Made by a program: the position numbers and the translations under genes. Positions 50,247-59,631 of a DNA stretch of 64,000 bases are shown here, in pieces. Every line of letters begins with the position of its first letter. Position 1 is the stretch's first letter. Location: the NCBI RefSeq assembly GCF_021474685.1, contig NZ_JAKEIT010000009.1, forward strand, positions 1 to 64,000, given 5' to 3'. This DNA is from Tetragenococcus halophilus (GTDB lineage Bacteria; Bacillota; Bacilli; Lactobacillales; Enterococcaceae). A model generated the notes under the pieces. The model searched no databases. It saw only the letters and a list, made by a program, of their open reading frames with translations, and had not been told where the DNA came from.

Positions 50247-51631
50247 TAGCTTTCACCTTCTTTGCGTTTCAGATAATCCTGAAGTTTTTTATTAATTTCT
50301 TCTTGTACTGCTGGATCTTCTACTTCTTCATTAGGTTTGTCCACCCAGTCGGGCAAACTTTCCTTACGAATAGGCTGTTGCTTATTATTTGCATAATTTT
50401 TCTTTTTACTTGGCTTATTTTTAGCTTCTTTTACTAAATCACGTACGTGTTTAATCGCCTGTTCTGGGCTATTAATTTCTAATTCTGACCAATCAGTAGC
50501 AATCTGATTGACAAAGTTAGACTGTAAAAAACTATTTTTCTTAACAACCAGAATATAATGGATCAAAACATTGATCACACTATTAGGTAATGGACTACGT
50601 TCGACTAGCGTCTTTAATAGCCAAGTTTCAGGATCTGTAACAAAATTATGCTTTTCATTTTTTATCGCTTGTAAAAAATCCATGGGCGCTGAAGTTTGTG
50701 CGATTTTAACTAACTGAATATCATTTTCGGAAAAACCCGTTTGTCGTAAAGTATTGAAGCGTCGAGTCTGTTCATCAGATTGTTCGTCATAGTTATCTGC
50801 TTGTTTTTCTTTTTTTACTGTCGCTTGCTGTCTAATGACTTTATCCAATGCTTTTCGATCGACTTTGCCATCAGATAAAGAAACTGCCTCAGTCATTAAA
50901 TCAACTAATTTCATTTCATCAAAACCAAATAAATTGGTATATAAAGTTAGCTGTTGTTTAAAGGTGTCATCAAAATTTTCTTTAGCGATAAACTTTCGTT
51001 GCGCTAACTGATACAAAAAATCCCAGTCAATTTGCCCTTCATCTAACTGTAATTGTTTATTTGCAGGTACTTGATAGTCCTGAGAAATTTTCTCCAAACT
51101 CTGGGCATTACGAATAAATAAACGTTCATCCAAGGCGCCATAGACCTCACGAAAGCCACTTGTAACTTCCCGATAAGCCGATAAGTCAGGCTTTTCAGGT
51201 TGAAAACGGCGGACCATCTGCCGGAACTTTCTTTCCCCGATAGTATTTAATAATAAAAAACAATAGGTTTCATCGCGAAAAAAATCCTGTGGGTGAATAG
51301 GTTCTTCTAAACGATAAAGAAACATCTTGCCAAATTCTGGATCCTCTTTGGTAAACACAGACAATAAACCCATACCTTCTAATCGTTTACGTGCTTGTAA
51401 AAAGTCCGGCAGTCCAACATTTAAGGCATCTAACATATCAATATGTGCAAACTCATTTTCATACTGATCTTCTTTATCTCCTATAAAACCATAATATAAA
51501 GCCAGTGCATTTTGGCCAATAATCGGTTGGTAAAGATAAACCAAGCCGTTATTTCCTTCTTCTGTTAGAGGAAAGCTTTTGGTCACTTGATAAATATTAT
51601 TAGGTTGTACTTCATCCCAAGCGCTATGCAA
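50246..51631 (-). CDS. dnaB: Replication initiation and membrane attachment protein DnaB (primosome)
   Basis: This 461-residue Firmicutes-type DnaB (not the helicase) helps load the helicase at the origin. The N-terminal winged-helix part has FPLTEEGNNGLVYLYQPIIGQNALALYYGF-like sequence near residues 20-50, and the C-terminal DnaD-like domain carries the NPKTWLLKTLVE-type signature, here DPETWLLKTLVERSPLPNSV. The C-terminus is charged and low in complexity. It lies between nrdR and dnaI, the usual order. Confidence 0.93.
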   Translation of the reverse strand: MHSAWDEVQPNNIYQVTKSFPLTEEGNNGLVYLYQPIIGQNALALYYGFIGDKEDQYENEFAHIDMLDALNVGLPDFLQARKRLEGMGLLSVFTKEDPEFGKMFLYRLEEPIHPQDFFRDETYCFLLLNTIGERKFRQMVRRFQPEKPDLSAYREVTSGFREVYGALDERLFIRNAQSLEKISQDYQVPANKQLQLDEGQIDWDFLYQLAQRKFIAKENFDDTFKQQLTLYTNLFGFDEMKLVDLMTEAVSLSDGKVDRKALDKVIRQQATVKKEKQADNYDEQSDEQTRRFNTLRQTGFSENDIQLVKIAQTSAPMDFLQAIKNEKHNFVTDPETWLLKTLVERSPLPNSVINVLIHYILVVKKNSFLQSNFVNQIATDWSELEINSPEQAIKHVRDLVKEAKNKPSKKKNYANNKQQPIRKESLPDWVDKPNEEVEDPAVQEEINKKLQDYLKRKEGES

Positions 51632-51649
51632 AAGAGTCCCTCCTTATTT

Positions 51650-52117
51650 TTAATTTGAATCGTTTGCTTGACCTACGATGTCTTCTAATTCCTTTAAAAA
51701 TACCGACATATCTTTAAATTGTCGATAGACACTGGCAAAGCGGATATAAGCAATTTCATCTACGTCTTTTAAATCTTCCATAACATATTCGCCGATCAAA
51801 TTAGAAGAAATTTCGTTTTCTCCCAATTCACGGATTCGACTTTCCACATGGTCTACGATTTGTTCCATCTGTTCCATGGCTACCGGTCGTTTTTCCGCCG
51901 AACGGATCAAGCCACGCAATATTTTTTCCCGATTGAACTCTTCTCGTGCTCCGTTTTTCTTAATCACCAAAAGCGGCGTTTCTTCGAGTCTTTCAAAGGT
52001 TGTAAAGCGGTAGCCGCAATTTTCACATTCTCTTCTTCTTCTAATAGCGCGGCCATCATCTGTCTGCCGACTATCAATAACACGCGAATTGTTGTGATGA
52101 CATTTTGGACAATGCAT
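51650..52117 (-). CDS. nrdR: Transcriptional repressor NrdR
   Basis: This 155-residue repressor controls ribonucleotide reductase genes. The N-terminal zinc ribbon has CPKC (residues 3-6) and CENCGYRF, and the ATP-cone domain follows ([17 protein letters not shown]). Length is normal. ATG 52117 is preferred, with GAGGTG before it, over an in-frame GTG three codons upstream inside the ribosome site. It is first in the nrdR-dnaB-dnaI unit. Confidence 0.96.
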   Translation of the reverse strand: MHCPKCHHNNSRVIDSRQTDDGRAIRRRRECENCGYRFTTFERLEETPLLVIKKNGAREEFNREKILRGLIRSAEKRPVAMEQMEQIVDHVESRIRELGENEISSNLIGEYVMEDLKDVDEIAYIRFASVYRQFKDMSVFLKELEDIVGQANDSN

Positions 52118-52183
52118 GTTGTTCACCTCATTTATGATTATTTCGTTAAAATTTCAATTGTTTTTATAAAAATTCTTACCATT

Positions 52184-52192
52184 ATTATAACA
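52184..52192 (-). promoter_or_regulatory. Extended -10 promoter for nrdR-dnaB-dnaI
   Basis: The minus strand reads TGTTATAAT, a perfect extended -10 box, about 67 bp before the nrdR ATG. Confidence 0.55.
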
Positions 52193-52223
52193 TGAAACCT
52201 TCCTATACTAACAGTTTAAGGAC

Positions 52224-52252
52224 AAAAAAACTCTAGAAATGCCTAGAGTTTT
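52224..52252 (-). terminator. Terminator of polA-mutM-coaE
   Basis: A perfect 10-bp stem (52227-52236 with 52243-52252) starts 6 bp after the coaE stop and is followed by a T7 run on the minus strand. Confidence 0.9.
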
Positions 52253-52258
52253 AAAGGT

Positions 52259-52855
52259 TTATAGAAATTGTCTTTCTTTTAGCCAAGAAAAAATTTGTTG
52301 GCGGATAGATGACAGGCTTTCTTGGTTATCAAAAATAATATCCGCACGTTTCTTTTTTTCTTCAATGGGAAGTTGACTGGCAACTTTTTTTTGTGCTTGT
52401 TTTTCTGTTATACGATCTCTTTTCATTAAACGCTGTACTTGTAAGTCTTGCGGGATATAAACTACCGCCACTTGGTCCATATACTTATCATAGCCCGCTT
52501 CATAAAGTAAAGGAATATCTGCAATAACTAAAGAAGCAGTATCACTTGCTCGCTTGATTTGTTCAATAATTGCCTCTTGTAAAAAAGGAGCAAGTAGCGC
52601 GTTAAGTGTTTGTCTTTTTTTGGAATCATTAAAAATAATTTGACCTAGTTGTTTGCGATTTAACGAGCCATCTGAACAAAGCACACTATTTCCGAAAGTT
52701 TCAACAATCTTTTTTAAGCCTGCAGTATTTGGCTCAACGACCTCTCTTGCAATAATGTCAGCATCAACTACCGGAAAACCGTACTGTTTAAAAATATTAA
52801 CAACTGTGCTCTTTCCTGTAGCTATGCTTCCTGTGATACCGAGGATAAAACTCAT
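52259..52855 (-). CDS. coaE: Dephospho-CoA kinase
   Basis: This 198-residue enzyme makes the last step of coenzyme A synthesis, phosphorylating dephospho-CoA. The P-loop is GITGSIATGKST at residues about 5-16, followed by DADIIAREVVEP and DIPLLYEAGYD. ATG 52855 is chosen: it has GAGGAGG upstream and overlaps the mutM stop in ATGA. A longer in-frame reading would run into mutM. The polA-mutM-coaE order is common in Firmicutes. Confidence 0.95.
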   Translation of the reverse strand: MSFILGITGSIATGKSTVVNIFKQYGFPVVDADIIAREVVEPNTAGLKKIVETFGNSVLCSDGSLNRKQLGQIIFNDSKKRQTLNALLAPFLQEAIIEQIKRASDTASLVIADIPLLYEAGYDKYMDQVAVVYIPQDLQVQRLMKRDRITEKQAQKKVASQLPIEEKKKRADIIFDNQESLSSIRQQIFSWLKERQFL

Positions 52856-53700
52856 GACAGCTTCCTCCTCTTTAACTTCTGACAATGCGGACAAAAATGT
52901 GTGCCTCTTTGCGCGACTTTGATTTTTTCAATAGGCGTTTCACACCTAGGACAGGGTTCACCTGTTTTACCATAAACATTTAAACTCACTTGAAAAAATC
53001 CTGCCTCACCCAAAGCATTTTTATATGAACGAATGGTTGTCCCACCTGCTTTTACCGCTTTAGCTAAAATGGCAATAATTGCCTGGTTTAAACTTTCTGT
53101 TTCTTTTTTTGTTAAAGTGCGAGCTGGCTGTTGAGGATGAATTTTAGCCAGCCATAATACTTCATCCGCATAAATATTTCCTAGGCCTGCTACAACTTTT
53201 TGATTAAGCAATAGCGGTTTGATTAAAGAAGAAGATTGTTGTAATTTTTTCTCAAATTCTTGCAGCGAAAATTCTTCTTCTACTGGTTCTGGTCCCAATT
53301 GCTTAATCCCTTTATAAAACGGATATAGTCCTTTTTCCACTAAAGTCATGCGCCCAAATTTTCTTACATCATGATAAGACAGCTGACTCCCATCTGTAAA
53401 TTTAAATATCACATGGGTATGTTTATCAATCGAGACTTCTGTATTCTTTGGTGTATATTCGTACTTACCTTCCATACGTAAATGAGAAATCAAATCAAAA
53501 TCAGTAAATTCAAAAATTAGAAATTTCCCTCTACGCTCAATATCATTGATAGTTTGTCCGATTATTTCATGGCAAAATGTATCAACTGCCGGTGATTCAA
53601 TGATTTTAGGCCATCTAACGATAACTTCTGCAACGGTTTTATTTTGGACAAGGGTAAGCAGCCCTTTTCTGACTGTTTCTACTTCTGGCAATTCCGGCAA
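52852..53700 (-). CDS. mutM: Formamidopyrimidine-DNA glycosylase
   Basis: This 282-residue repair enzyme removes oxidised guanine. The start PELPEVETV supplies the catalytic N-terminal proline and glutamate; the later lysine lies in the EGKYEY segment. The C-terminal zinc finger is CPRC with FCPHC. The start codon is TTG, proved by the fixed N-terminus, with GAGGTG seven bases before. It follows polA by 14 bp and overlaps coaE by 4. Confidence 0.97.
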   Translation of the reverse strand: MPELPEVETVRKGLLTLVQNKTVAEVIVRWPKIIESPAVDTFCHEIIGQTINDIERRGKFLIFEFTDFDLISHLRMEGKYEYTPKNTEVSIDKHTHVIFKFTDGSQLSYHDVRKFGRMTLVEKGLYPFYKGIKQLGPEPVEEEFSLQEFEKKLQQSSSLIKPLLLNQKVVAGLGNIYADEVLWLAKIHPQQPARTLTKKETESLNQAIIAILAKAVKAGGTTIRSYKNALGEAGFFQVSLNVYGKTGEPCPRCETPIEKIKVAQRGTHFCPHCQKLKRRKLS

Positions 53701-53714
53701 CTGTACACACCTCT

Positions 53715-56360
53715 TTATTTTGCATCATACCAAGTCTTTCCCCAACTACTTTCTGTAATCAGCGGAACATCTAAACTTACAGCATTTTCCATAACTTCTT
53801 TTACCAATTTGTCTAATGTTTCTAGTTCATTTTCTGGAACTTCAAAAACTAATTCGTCATGTACTTGTAAAAGCATGTTCGTTTCTAGTTGTTTTTCCTT
53901 TAATTGTTTATCTAATTCGATCATAGCAATTTTTAAGATATCAGCGGCACTACCTTGAATCGGTGAATTAATCGCCGTTCTTTCGGCAAAGGAACGCAAA
54001 TTAAAGTTTCTAGAATTAATATCGTCAAGATAACGACGACGATGATAAAGCGTCTCAGCGAAACCTTTTTCCTTTGCTTGTTCAACAGAATCGTTCATAT
54101 ACTTTTTCACACCAGGATAGCGTTCAAAATAAGTATCAATATAATTTTTTGCTTCTTTACGAGAAATACCTAGGTTTTGTGATAAACCATAATCTGATAT
54201 ACCATAAACAATTCCAAAGTTTACTGCCTTAGCTTGGCGTCTGATATTAGGTGTTACATCTTCAGGCTTTTCAATATCAAACACACGCATAGCAGTGCTG
54301 GCGTGGATATCTTGGTTTTCATTAAATGCCTCTTGTAAATGCTCATCTTTTGAAACATGCGCGAGCACGCGCAATTCAATTTGTGAATAGTCAGAAGAAT
54401 AAATGACCCAATCTTGTTTTTGCGGAACAAAAGCTTGGCGAATTTTTCGTCCTTCTTCTAAGCGAATAGGTATATTTTGTAAGTTTGGATCGACCGAACT
54501 TAGACGCCCTGTTTGCGTTAAAGTTTGCAGATAACGTGTGTGAACCTTGCCATCTTCTAAAATGACTTTTAAAAGACCTTCAACATAAGTGGACTGGATC
54601 TTAGCAATTTGCCGATATTTTAAGATATTTTCAACGATCGGTGATTTATCTTTTAACTGCTCTAAAACATCAACAGCCGTCGAGTAACCTGTTTTCGTTT
54701 TTTTAATCACTGGCAAACCCATCTTTTCAAACAAAATATGACCCAGTTGTTTAGGCGAATTGATATTGAATTTTTCTCCAGCTTGTTCAAAGATTTTTTC
54801 CTCAATTTTTTGTAAGATTTGGGCAAATTCATCCTTCATTTGATTCAATCGTTGGGCATCTACTGTAATACCTGTTATTTCCATTTCAGCTAAAATAGAA
54901 GAAATTGGAGCTTCCAAATTTTTGTATAGATCAAGTTGATTTTTATCTTTAAGCTCACCTTCTAATCTAGGTGTAAGCCATTGAATAGCTTTAATTTTTC
55001 TTGCCAAGTGAGCAAAAAATGCCTCATCATCTTCGGGTAGACCTTTTTTTGCACCCTTACCATAAACAGCTACATCTGATTGGATGTCTTGATAATCATA
55101 ATGCGCACAAATGCCTGCAATATCATCCGTGTTATCTGTATTGTCTAATAAATAAGCAGCAACCAAAACATCAAAAGAAAAACCTTCAGGCAAAGCAACA
55201 TAACGATTCAATGCTACTTGGGTGCTTTTTGCGTTGTAAACTCTTTTTCCTCTGTTTTTATCGGTCAACCAATTTTTAAAAGCTTTATTTTCAAAGATCT
55301 TATCACTTTTTGTCACATAAATTTTCTTATCATTACCCCAGGCGACACCTACAATATCTTCTACATGATAATTTTCTCCTAACATTTCGACATATAAAGC
55401 CATTTCGTCGGTAAACATTTCTTTAGTCGGTTCATCAACCACTTCAAATAAAATGTCGTCCATCTTATTTTCTTCTTCTCCCACATCCAAATTATCCAAA
55501 AAGGAACGGAAATTCATTTCTTTATAAAAAGGAACAAGTTTATCCAAATCGCTGCCTTCATATTTTAAAGAATCAATAGAAACATCAATAGGAGCAGAGA
55601 CGTTTATCGTGGCTAATTTTTTCGAAAGTAAAGCAGTTTCTTTATCATTGATCAGGTTTTCTTTCATCTTACTTTGTTTCATATCTTCAATATGTTCATA
55701 GACCCCTTCAACAGAATCATATTGATTTAATAATTTGATTGCAGTTTTATCACCAATTTTTGTCACACCTGGAATATTATCTGATGAATCTCCAGCTAAG
55801 CCTTTCATATCGATGATTTGTTCAGGCTTTAACCCATCATATTTTTCAGCAATATGGGCTGGCGTATAATCTTCTGTATCGCTGACACCTTTTTTGGTAA
55901 TAGCAACTTTTACATCACCTGTTGCTAACTGCGTTAAATCCCGATCACCTGTGAGAATAGTAACATCAAACTTATCTTTATCCACTTGCTCAGCTAAAGT
56001 ACCAATAATATCGTCTGCTTCATAATTTTTTAACTCATAATAAGAGATTCCGAGGCCGTTAATCAACTCTTTTATATAAGGAAGCTGTTCATTTAATTCC
56101 CCTGGTGTTTTGGCCCGTCCACCTTTATAATCTTCATACATTTCATTACGAAAAGTAGTTTTGCCTGCATCAAAAGCTACTAGCACATGGCTAGGCTTTT
56201 CTTTTTCCATTACATTTTCAAACATTAAATTAAAAGCATAAATTGCATTGGTGTGAAGACCACTTGGATTTTTAAAGCGTTCTAATGAACTGTGTAAGGC
56301 ATAGAATGCGCGAAATGCAACACTATTGCCGTCTACCAGTAGTAATTTATTTTTTGCCAT
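53715..56360 (-). CDS. polA: DNA polymerase I
   Basis: This 881-residue protein fills gaps and removes RNA primers. The N-terminal 5' nuclease domain has LLVDGNSVAFRAFYAL and the ILTGDRDLTQL/SDNIPGV motifs. The middle exonuclease-like domain (about 300-470) lacks the acidic residues of the E. coli proofreading site (for example ALYVEM where the DTE motif is expected), so it probably does not proofread, as in Bacillus Pol I. The polymerase domain has SDYSQIELRVLAH and QVHDELVFE. It begins the polA-mutM-coaE unit. Confidence 0.96.
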   Translation of the reverse strand: MAKNKLLLVDGNSVAFRAFYALHSSLERFKNPSGLHTNAIYAFNLMFENVMEKEKPSHVLVAFDAGKTTFRNEMYEDYKGGRAKTPGELNEQLPYIKELINGLGISYYELKNYEADDIIGTLAEQVDKDKFDVTILTGDRDLTQLATGDVKVAITKKGVSDTEDYTPAHIAEKYDGLKPEQIIDMKGLAGDSSDNIPGVTKIGDKTAIKLLNQYDSVEGVYEHIEDMKQSKMKENLINDKETALLSKKLATINVSAPIDVSIDSLKYEGSDLDKLVPFYKEMNFRSFLDNLDVGEEENKMDDILFEVVDEPTKEMFTDEMALYVEMLGENYHVEDIVGVAWGNDKKIYVTKSDKIFENKAFKNWLTDKNRGKRVYNAKSTQVALNRYVALPEGFSFDVLVAAYLLDNTDNTDDIAGICAHYDYQDIQSDVAVYGKGAKKGLPEDDEAFFAHLARKIKAIQWLTPRLEGELKDKNQLDLYKNLEAPISSILAEMEITGITVDAQRLNQMKDEFAQILQKIEEKIFEQAGEKFNINSPKQLGHILFEKMGLPVIKKTKTGYSTAVDVLEQLKDKSPIVENILKYRQIAKIQSTYVEGLLKVILEDGKVHTRYLQTLTQTGRLSSVDPNLQNIPIRLEEGRKIRQAFVPQKQDWVIYSSDYSQIELRVLAHVSKDEHLQEAFNENQDIHASTAMRVFDIEKPEDVTPNIRRQAKAVNFGIVYGISDYGLSQNLGISRKEAKNYIDTYFERYPGVKKYMNDSVEQAKEKGFAETLYHRRRYLDDINSRNFNLRSFAERTAINSPIQGSAADILKIAMIELDKQLKEKQLETNMLLQVHDELVFEVPENELETLDKLVKEVMENAVSLDVPLITESSWGKTWYDAK

Positions 56361-56393
56361 TTTTTTATCTCCTCACTCAAATTCTCTTTACCT

Positions 56394-56402
56394 ATTTTAA
56401 CA
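56394..56402 (-). promoter_or_regulatory. Candidate extended -10 promoter for polA
   Basis: The minus strand reads TGTTAAAAT about 34 bp before the polA ATG. The -35 region is poor. Confidence 0.38.
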
Positions 56403-56461
56403 AACAATAAGAACGAAAGCGATCATTTATAATTTGTTATCCTTAAGCAAACTAACTATTA

Positions 56462-56513
56462 TTAAAAAACGTTCCGAATGAAAAGAGAAATTTTCTCAGA
56501 CCATCGGAACGTT
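56462..56513 (-). terminator. Terminator of the Bax1-I-like gene
   Basis: A perfect 10-bp stem (56468-56477 with 56504-56513) is followed on the minus strand by T6. An inner GAGAAA/TTTCTC-like hairpin strengthens it. Confidence 0.85.
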
Positions 56514-56522
56514 AAACTTCTT

Positions 56523-57203
56523 TTAATTTCTAGAAAAAATGCGCAAGAAGGACAAGAATAGATTAATAAAGTCTAGGTAAAGCTGTAATGCCATAAAGGC
56601 AGCAAAACCGGTATTATCTTGACCTGCCGTAGCAAAATACAAATTTCTGATTTGTTGATTATCATAAGCAGTTAAACCTAAAAAGATGGCTACTGTTAAA
56701 TAGGACAAAAGATAATCAACAGCTGGACTTTGTAAAAAGAAATTGATGAGTGTTGCCACAATCACACCGATTAAAAGTCCAATCGCTGCACGACCAATTC
56801 CGCTTAAATCACGTTTTGTCATCGCTCCATATAAAGCCATAGCTAAAAAGGTAGCTGTCGCTGTAGCAAAAGCTTTTCCGACCAAAGCTTGCGTATACAT
56901 CGATAAAGTAATCGATAAAACAAGCCCGTTTAACAGTGAATAAACAATAAAGCCTGCGATGGTTAACGAAGGATTTTTTTGTGCTTTAGCGCTAAGCAAA
57001 ACCACTAAAATGATTTCAGCCAACCATATCCCGGTTAATCCTAAAGGAAAGCTGTCGATAAAAGAAATGGTTTGTTCAAAAAACATCGTCATTGCTAAAT
57101 AAGCTGAAATAGCACTGATGCCAAGCCCTAAAGCAAAGATGCCATATACCTTAGCATAAAAGTGGTTCACACCTTTTGCTTCAATTGCTGGATTATTATT
57201 CAT
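56523..57203 (-). CDS. Bax inhibitor-1/YccA family membrane protein
   Basis: This 226-residue protein has about seven membrane helices and the BI-1 family pattern: an N-terminal VNHFYAKVYGIFALGLGISA, a middle YSLLNGLVLSITLSMY and a C-terminal LTAYDNQQI followed by ALQLYLDFINLFLSFLRIF. Bacterial relatives are proton-sensitive calcium-leak channels or interact with FtsH. ATG 57203 is chosen with GCGAGG before it; it overlaps the upstream MaoC-like gene by 8 bp, so the two are co-translated. Confidence 0.9.
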   Translation of the reverse strand: MNNNPAIEAKGVNHFYAKVYGIFALGLGISAISAYLAMTMFFEQTISFIDSFPLGLTGIWLAEIILVVLLSAKAQKNPSLTIAGFIVYSLLNGLVLSITLSMYTQALVGKAFATATATFLAMALYGAMTKRDLSGIGRAAIGLLIGVIVATLINFFLQSPAVDYLLSYLTVAIFLGLTAYDNQQIRNLYFATAGQDNTGFAAFMALQLYLDFINLFLSFLRIFSRN

Positions 57204-57666
57204 TATTTTCCTCGCTTTCTTCTTCATAAATCATAGGTGGTTGGACCATAACGACTGCATCTAAAACCCGCTTTTCTTCAGTATTGACAGCTTCTACAGA
57301 AATAGTCACGACGTCTTTATGTTTGTCCACTTTAATAACTTCTAGTAAAAAAGTCAACATTTCATAATGATAAACAGCTTCCACAAAATTAACCGATAAA
57401 TTCACCACATGTGAACCTGGTCCTGGAAAATGTTTTGAGATCGTACTGGTTACAATACCAATCAATAATACTGAAGGCACGATCGGTTGCTTATAAATCG
57501 TTTTGCGGGCATAATCATGCTGGATATACAAAGGATTCGCATCATTGGTCAAACCTAAATATAATAATAGCTGGTCATCTTCAATCGCTTCAGTCACAGA
57601 CATTGTCTGTCCTTCCTCGATTTCATCAATTGCCTTTCCTAGTTTATTTAACTTACCTATATCCAA
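57196..57666 (-). CDS. MaoC-like hot-dog protein with substituted catalytic histidine
   Basis: This 156-residue protein has a hot-dog fold of the MaoC/(R)-hydratase type: an N-terminal EEGQTMSVTEAIEDD, the motif TNDANPLYIQHDYA, then PIVPSVLLIGIVTS and the substrate-channel strands. The hydratase motif is Asp-x4-His; here the Asp is kept but the histidine position is a tyrosine (DANPLY). It may thus bind acyl thioesters without hydrating them. The start is TTG with AGGAGG eight bases before. It is co-transcribed with a Bax1-I-like gene. Confidence 0.8.
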   Translation of the reverse strand: MDIGKLNKLGKAIDEIEEGQTMSVTEAIEDDQLLLYLGLTNDANPLYIQHDYARKTIYKQPIVPSVLLIGIVTSTISKHFPGPGSHVVNLSVNFVEAVYHYEMLTFLLEVIKVDKHKDVVTISVEAVNTEEKRVLDAVVMVQPPMIYEEESEENNE

Positions 57667-57730
57667 TCAACTAGCCTCCTATGTCTATGATTTTTATTTT
57701 ATTATTGTATCAACTGTATAGCTAATTCTT

Positions 57731-59068
57731 TTATAATACGCTTCGTGTCGTATTACTTAAAAGATTTTCATAGCTGCGTTCAAATTTTTGTACATCTCCA
57801 GCACCCATAAAAATAATCACGCCATCTTTATGATCTAGAAGTGGAGAAACATTGTCTTCTTGAATAACTTCGCCGCCTTTATTAATCTTATTAGCTAAGT
57901 CTTCTATTTTTACATCACCAGCTTGTTCACGCGCAGAACTAAATATATCACATAAATAAACACTATCTGCTAAGTTAAGTGCTTCGACAAAATCATCCAT
58001 TAAAGCAATGGTACGCGAAAAAGTATGGGGTTGAAAAACCGCCACGATTTCTTTATCCGGATATTTTTGCCGAGCACCGTCAATTGTAGCCTTAATTTCT
58101 GCTGGATGATGGGCGTAGTCATCGACAATCACCATATCAGAAACCTTCTTTTCGCTAAAACGGCGTTTCACGCCAGAAAATGACGCCATTTCTTCGGCAA
58201 CTTCTTTCATATCAAAACCTTCCAAATGAGCCGTAGCGATAACACCTAAGGCATTATTGATATTATGTTGACCAAAAGCGGGCAAATCAAAGTGTCCGAT
58301 GAAATCATTATGGAAATAAACATCAAAAGCTGAACCAGTCGTGGTACGTGCGATATTTTCAGCCCGGATATCATCATCTGAATTAGTGCCATAATAGTAA
58401 ATAGGAACATCTGCGTCTAATTTTCGTAAATAAGGATCATCGCCAAAAGCTAAGATACCCTTTTTCACCTGTTTAGCCATAGTTTGAAAAGCAGAAAATA
58501 CATCATCGATACTCTTGAAATAGTCTGGGTGGTCAAAATCGATATTAGTCATAATTACATAATCTGGACTATAAGCTAAGAAGTGACGTTGGTATTCACA
58601 AGCTTCAAAAGCAAAAAATTCAGCATCAGGTCTTCCATGGCCTGTACCATCACCGATTAAAAAGCTAGTTGATTCAATGCCACTTAGTACGTGAGCTAAT
58701 AAACCGGTGGTACTCGTTTTCCCATGCGAACCAGTAACAGCAATACTTGTAAAATTTTGAATAAAGTGTCCAATAAAGTCATGGTAACGAATGACTTCTA
58801 ACCCTAACTGGCGAGCTCGAACTAATTCTTCATGAGTATCAGGAAAAGCATTGCCAGCTATTACAGTCAAGCCTTCCGTAATATTATCCGCATCAAATGG
58901 GTAAATAGGAATTCCAGCTTTTTCTAAGCCAACCTGAGTGAAAAAATATTTTTCTACATCAGATCCTTGAACTTGTTCACCTTGTTCATGCAAAATTAAT
59001 GCCAAAGAACTCATTCCTGAGCCTTTAATCCCTACAAAATGGTAGATTTTTTTATCTTGATTTGTCAT
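57731..59068 (-). CDS. murC: UDP-N-acetylmuramate--L-alanine ligase
   Basis: This 445-residue cytoplasmic ligase adds the first amino acid (L-Ala) to the peptidoglycan precursor. The N-terminal substrate domain starts [18 protein letters not shown], the ATP loop is [17 protein letters not shown] near residue 113, and the ligase C-domain has [13 protein letters not shown] and FQPHTFSRT. Length is normal. It is read alone, with a MaoC-like gene 64 bp downstream. Confidence 0.97.
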   Translation of the reverse strand: MTNQDKKIYHFVGIKGSGMSSLALILHEQGEQVQGSDVEKYFFTQVGLEKAGIPIYPFDADNITEGLTVIAGNAFPDTHEELVRARQLGLEVIRYHDFIGHFIQNFTSIAVTGSHGKTSTTGLLAHVLSGIESTSFLIGDGTGHGRPDAEFFAFEACEYQRHFLAYSPDYVIMTNIDFDHPDYFKSIDDVFSAFQTMAKQVKKGILAFGDDPYLRKLDADVPIYYYGTNSDDDIRAENIARTTTGSAFDVYFHNDFIGHFDLPAFGQHNINNALGVIATAHLEGFDMKEVAEEMASFSGVKRRFSEKKVSDMVIVDDYAHHPAEIKATIDGARQKYPDKEIVAVFQPHTFSRTIALMDDFVEALNLADSVYLCDIFSSAREQAGDVKIEDLANKINKGGEVIQEDNVSPLLDHKDGVIIFMGAGDVQKFERSYENLLSNTTRSVL

Positions 59069-59169
59069 TATTAGAATCCTCTTTTCTCGGAAAAATTGAT
59101 AACAACCAAAGCGTCATTACCAAACTGGAATACATTATCTAATAAAAAATGAAAAATAGCAAAAGATTT

Positions 59170-59631
59170 TTATTTTCCGATTTTTTTTGTATAGGTATAT
59201 TGATATAGCAGTTTACCACTGCATTTACCACAAACAAAGCGCCGTGTATTAATCCTTTTTTGCCTAGTAATCGTCAACTGACAATTTTGACACTTATACA
59301 CATGAAAGCTTTGCTTCGTTCGAATATCTGGAGCATAGCGTAAACCACCCGTTTTTGTCAACAATTCTTTGAAATCTGCGTCTTTATGTTGAAAACCTTT
59401 ATTTTCAATATGCAGATGATAGTGGCATAATTCATGTTTAATAATTCCAATAAAGACCTTTTGATCAAGTTTAGCCATCTTAGGATTAAAATCTAAGTGG
59501 TGGTCACTTGCATGATATCTGCCACCGGTTGTTTGTAAACGTTTATTAAAAAATGCCTGATGTAAAAAAGGCTTATTGAAAAATTGTAGGGAAATTTTTT
59601 CCACTAATAATTGTAATTCATCTTCAGTCAT
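59170..59631 (-). CDS. SprT-like zinc metalloprotease-fold protein
   Basis: This 153-residue protein has the zinc motif HELCHYHLH (HExxH) near residue 66 and a C-terminal four-cysteine ribbon (CQNC and CGKC). This is the SprT/YdeI-like family related to the human DNA-protein-crosslink protease SPRTN; the bacterial role is not established. The ATG overlaps the tex stop in ATGA, so it is co-translated with tex, a frequent pairing in Lactobacillales. Confidence 0.9.
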   Translation of the reverse strand: MTEDELQLLVEKISLQFFNKPFLHQAFFNKRLQTTGGRYHASDHHLDFNPKMAKLDQKVFIGIIKHELCHYHLHIENKGFQHKDADFKELLTKTGGLRYAPDIRTKQSFHVYKCQNCQLTITRQKRINTRRFVCGKCSGKLLYQYTYTKKIGK

